Positions 6,246 to 8,209 of a stretch of 8,209 nt of DNA are shown here, in pieces. This DNA comes from JADLEX01 sp964586775. Lineage in GTDB: Bacteria; Lernaellota; Lernaellaia; JACKCT01. The stretch is taken from the NCBI GenBank assembly GCA_964586775.1, contig CAZPJD010000064.1, forward strand, positions 1 through 8,209, read 5' to 3'. How positions within the stretch are numbered: position 1 is the first letter of the stretch; every line of letters starts with the position of its first letter. The position numbers were made by a program, and so were the translations under genes. Below the pieces are notes generated by a model that was given only the letters and a program-made list of their open reading frames with translations, made no database searches and was not told the DNA's origin.

Positions 6246-6641
6246 CTAACCGGCGGGGAACGGCGGCGGAGCTTCGCCCGCGAGCACCTCGTCGACGATG
6301 CCGATGAAATCGACGGCGGAGATGGGCTTTTTCACGCAGCGTGTCGCGCCGAGCCGCTCGGCCGCGGGGAGAAAATCGAGCAATGCGTGCCGCCCGCCGC
6401 CCGAAATGGCGATGAATTTCAGATCTGGGTACTCGCGACGCAGCTCGATCATCAATTCCAGCCCGTCTTTCTCGGGCATGATGATGTCGGTGATGACCAG
6501 ATCGGCGGGGCCGCTGCGATAAACGCGCACTCCAGATGCCCCATCGTCGGCCTCGGAAACCTCGTGCCCGTGGTGTTCGAGTTCGCGGCGGATGACGCGT
6601 CGGATTTCCGTGTCGTCGTCGATGACCAAAATCTTCGCCAT
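6246..6641 (-). CDS. Single-domain response regulator (CheY-type receiver)
   Basis: Stand-alone phosphoacceptor protein of 131 residues, the size of a receiver domain with no output domain; it is expected to act in the cytoplasm through protein-protein contacts. All key receiver residues are visible: acidic cluster Asp8-Asp9-Asp10 after strand 1 (MAKILVIDDD), phosphorylation site Asp52 (LVITDIIMPEKDG), Ser80 of the switch (IAISGGG) and Lys104-Lys105-Pro106 near the end. The ATG at 6641 was chosen because it begins directly at strand 1. A G-rich stretch (GGGGG, plus-strand 6648-6652) 6 bases upstream is a weak ribosome-binding site. A GTG at 6710 would add 23 basic residues encoded across a hairpin and has no Shine-Dalgarno. 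The tail EAPPPFPAG is probably disordered. No histidine kinase is encoded in the window, so the partner is unknown. Confidence 0.92.
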   Translation of the reverse strand: MAKILVIDDDTEIRRVIRRELEHHGHEVSEADDGASGVRVYRSGPADLVITDIIMPEKDGLELMIELRREYPDLKFIAISGGGRHALLDFLPAAERLGATRCVKKPISAVDFIGIVDEVLAGEAPPPFPAG

Positions 6642-6666
6642 GAGCTGCCCCCGCACCGGCGGCGCG

Positions 6667-6689
6667 CGGTCGACGGATTTCGTCGACCG
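6667..6689 (-). other. Leader stem-loop upstream of the receiver gene
   Basis: CGGTCGACG (6667-6675) and CGTCGACCG (6681-6689) are perfect 9-bp complements around a 5-base loop. They lie 26 bases before the receiver start and downstream of its promoter candidate, so the transcript should carry this hairpin. No T-run follows on either strand. It could tune translation or mRNA stability, or be a DNA-binding site. Confidence 0.5.
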
Positions 6690-6719
6690 ATTCGATCGCT
6701 TTCGTGACACCGTGACCGC

Positions 6720-6748
6720 ATGCTGAGTAACGTCCGGACGATTGTCAA
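6720..6748 (-). promoter_or_regulatory. Promoter candidate for the receiver gene
   Basis: On the minus strand a perfect TTGACA (6748-6743) is followed after 17 bases by CAGCAT (6725-6720), which matches only 3 of 6 positions of the -10 consensus. The expected start is near 6713, giving a leader of about 70 bases. The poor -10 suggests dependence on an activator, or that the true -10 differs. Confidence 0.4.
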
Positions 6749-6752
6749 CAAT
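6731..6752. promoter_or_regulatory. Two abutting palindromes over the receiver promoter
   Basis: CGTCCGGACG (6731-6740) is a perfect 10-bp palindrome. It is followed without a gap by ATTGTCAACAAT (6741-6752), with 5-bp arms around CA. The second overlaps the -35 hexamer and the first lies in the promoter spacer, where a bound regulator would block RNA polymerase. No known binding-site consensus is recognised. Confidence 0.4.
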
Positions 6753-6847
6753 TTTCCTTGGGAATGACCAGACCTCGCGATACGCCGAATCGTCGCCGAA
6801 CCGGTTTTTCGCTGTTTTTCCTTCGCCTCGGGCGCGCGGATTCGCCG

Positions 6848-6876
6848 TTGACAGCCCCGGGGACCGCTGCTAACCC
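6848..6876 (+). promoter_or_regulatory. Promoter candidate for the M50 protease-trpS unit
   Basis: A perfect TTGACA (6848-6853), a 17-base spacer containing the palindrome CCCCGGGG (6855-6862), then TAACCC (6871-6876). The -10 matches poorly, keeping only the leading TA. A start near 6883 would give a leader of about 30 bases. It is the best candidate between the divergent genes on this strand. Confidence 0.4.
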
Positions 6877-6912
6877 TACGCCCCTATTTGGACTGGACGA
6901 GGACCCCGCCCG

Positions 6913-7575
6913 TTGGACGCCGATCTGCTCCTGCGCATTTTGATTCAGGTGCCCGCCCTGGTGCTGGCCGTGTCGTTTCACGAATCGGCCCACGCCTGGA
7001 GCGCGGACCGGCTTGGCGATCCGACCGGGCGGATGATGGGACGCGTGACGATGAATCCGCTGCGTCATATCGATCCGATCGGCTCGGTGCTGGTGCCGCT
7101 GGTGCTGGTGATGACGGCGGGATTCGCGTTCGGGTGGGCGAAACCGGTGCCCGTGAACCATGACAACCTCGGGCACGTCAAGCGCGACGCGGCGCTGGTG
7201 GCGGCGGCGGGGCCGGCCTCGAACCTGCTGTTCGCGCTGGGTGCGGCGCTGATGGTTCGCGTGTGGATGCCCGCGTTTCCCCACGCCACGTTCCTTCTCG
7301 AACCGCTATTCACGCTGTGCGCGGGACTCATCTGGGTCAACATCGCCCTCGCGGTCTTCAACATGTTTCCCCTGCCCCCACTCGATGGAAGCTGGGTGGC
7401 CGCGTCGCTCATGCCCGACGAATGGGCCGAGCGCTATCTCGCGATCGGTCAGTATGGATCTTTCATTCTCATTCTTCTCATCGCCGATCCGATGCGATGG
7501 GGCATCTTTCATAAGACGCTCGGTCCCGTGACGACGAAGCTCGTGACGTGGTCGTTTCGTCTCGCCGGGCTGTAG
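6913..7575 (+). CDS. Site-2 protease family (M50) membrane metalloprotease
   Basis: Intramembrane zinc protease of 220 residues in the minimal, PDZ-less M50 group found in many bacteria; natural substrates are generally unknown. The zinc-binding HExxH is HESAH at residues 23-27 in the first hydrophobic segment. The third ligand is Asp158 in the NMFPLPPLDG motif (from 150). GPASN at 100-104 is a further conserved family element. Hydrophobic segments lie at about 10-28, 57-74, 93-115, 130-152 and 178-192. RVTMNPLRHIDPIGS (44-58) is the typical loop after the active-site helix. The start is TTG at 6913, chosen because the protein then begins with the family's usual MDxDLLLRILIQ and GAGGA sits 9 bases upstream; no in-frame ATG or GTG fits better. 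It precedes trpS by 28 bp on the same strand, so co-transcription is likely. Active-site residues appear intact. Confidence 0.92.
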   Translation: MDADLLLRILIQVPALVLAVSFHESAHAWSADRLGDPTGRMMGRVTMNPLRHIDPIGSVLVPLVLVMTAGFAFGWAKPVPVNHDNLGHVKRDAALVAAAGPASNLLFALGAALMVRVWMPAFPHATFLLEPLFTLCAGLIWVNIALAVFNMFPLPPLDGSWVAASLMPDEWAERYLAIGQYGSFILILLIADPMRWGIFHKTLGPVTTKLVTWSFRLAGL

Positions 7576-7603
7576 TCCGGCGCGTCACGGCGAAGGAGAT
7601 TTC

Positions 7604-8209
7604 ATGGCGATCAAGCGCGTTCTTTCCGGCATGCGTCCCACGGGACGGCTCCACCTCGGCCACCTGCACGGCGCGCTGGCGAACTGGCTCGCGCTGTCGC
7701 ACGAATACGAGTGCTTTTTCTTTTCCGCCGATTGGCACGCGCTCACGTCCGACTATGCCGACACCTCGCGCATCGCGGCGAACACCCGCGAGATGGTGAT
7801 GGACTGGCTCTCCGCCGGGCTCGACCCCGACAAATGCACGATATTCGTCCAGAGTCAGGTGAAGGAGCACGCCGAGCTGTACCTGATATTGACGATGTAT
7901 ACGCCCCTGCCGTGGGCGACGGGCTGCCCGACCTTCAAGGAGCAGCAGGAGCAGATTACCGACAAAGACCTGAACACCCTCGGGTTCCTCGGTTACCCGA
8001 TCCTGCAGGCCGCGGACATCCTGATCTACAAGGCGCACTTCGTGCCCGTCGGCATCGATCAAGTGCCGCACATCGAGATCGCGCGCGACGTGGCCCGGCG
8101 ATTCAACAACTTCTTCGGCGAAGTGCTGGTGCAGCCCGCGCCCAAGCTGACCGAGGTGCCCAAGATCCCCGGCACAGATGGCCGCAAGATGAGCAAGAGC
8201 TACGGCAAC
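7604..8209 (+). CDS. trpS: Tryptophan--tRNA ligase (3' end cut by window)
   Basis: Class I aminoacyl-tRNA synthetase that activates tryptophan with ATP and transfers it to tRNA(Trp) in the cytoplasm. The first 202 residues are visible, covering nearly all of the Rossmann catalytic domain. Motifs seen: GMRPTGRLHLGH (9-20), containing the HIGH-type signature HLGH; ADWHALT in the tryptophan-binding region; LQAADIL; GIDQ (150-153); and PGTDGRKMSKS with the KMSKS loop at 195-199. The sequence resembles the Thermotoga-type branch of bacterial TrpRS. The C-terminal helical domain that reads the anticodon is beyond the window; full-length proteins have roughly 320-340 residues. The ATG at 7604 has a strong AAGGAGA Shine-Dalgarno (7593-7599). 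There is no promoter-like sequence in the 28-bp gap, so it is probably transcribed with the M50 gene. Confidence 0.97.
   Translation, partial: MAIKRVLSGMRPTGRLHLGHLHGALANWLALSHEYECFFFSADWHALTSDYADTSRIAANTREMVMDWLSAGLDPDKCTIFVQSQVKEHAELYLILTMYTPLPWATGCPTFKEQQEQITDKDLNTLGFLGYPILQAADILIYKAHFVPVGIDQVPHIEIARDVARRFNNFFGEVLVQPAPKLTEVPKIPGTDGRKMSKSYGN

Noticed and set aside
6642..6710. N-terminal extension of the receiver from the GTG at 6710
   Set aside because: It adds 23 basic residues before the conserved strand 1, has no ribosome-binding site, and overlaps a perfect hairpin that fits an untranslated leader better.
6758..6943. Possible 61-residue peptide in the divergent intergenic region
   Set aside because: It has no Shine-Dalgarno and no recognisable motif, and it spans the TTGACA promoter candidate and the start of the M50 gene in another frame.

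Overview
The window is GC-rich, densely coded bacterial chromosome. Codon positions are strongly biased to G/C at the third base, which leaves long spurious open frames on the opposite strand. Gene content (type IV pilus minor pilins, an OsmC/YhfA-like protein, a lone CheY-type receiver, an M50 site-2 protease next to a Thermotoga-type trpS) and the sequence style fit a Gram-negative lineage of the former Deltaproteobacteria or a related environmental phylum. The species cannot be named from this sequence alone, and nothing in the window marks it as phage, plasmid or transposon.

Region 1 (1-4990, + strand) is the 3' part of a minor-pilin operon. A PilV-like pilin lacks its extreme N-terminus because of the window edge. 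It is followed by a 1161-residue PilW-like protein and a 387-residue PilX-like protein, with very tight or overlapping junctions that suggest translational coupling. The PilW-like protein is the standout: a normal prepilin leader and PilW body of about 268 residues is followed by about 890 residues of fibronectin type III and Ig-like modules rich in cysteine. No PilY1 gene follows within the window, so the extended PilW may be the pilus-tip adhesin, which is an inference.

Region 2 (4991-5153) is intergenic. It holds a composite inverted repeat made from two widespread intergenic palindrome types, a weak promoter candidate and a stem-loop just before the osmC-like gene. Region 3 (5154-6641) contains the OsmC/YhfA-like gene (+), then convergently a small multi-pass membrane protein and an orphan response-regulator receiver (both -). 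The membrane protein has its own good promoter candidate and a perfect 16-bp palindrome in its leader.

Region 4 (6642-6912) is a 271-bp divergent control region, the longest gene-free stretch. It has a perfect TTGACA on each strand, contiguous palindromes in the receiver promoter and a 9-bp stem-loop in the receiver leader. Region 5 (6913-8209, +) has the M50 site-2 protease and the start of trpS, 28 bp apart, probably one housekeeping transcription unit. No tRNA, rRNA, CRISPR array or insertion sequence was seen.
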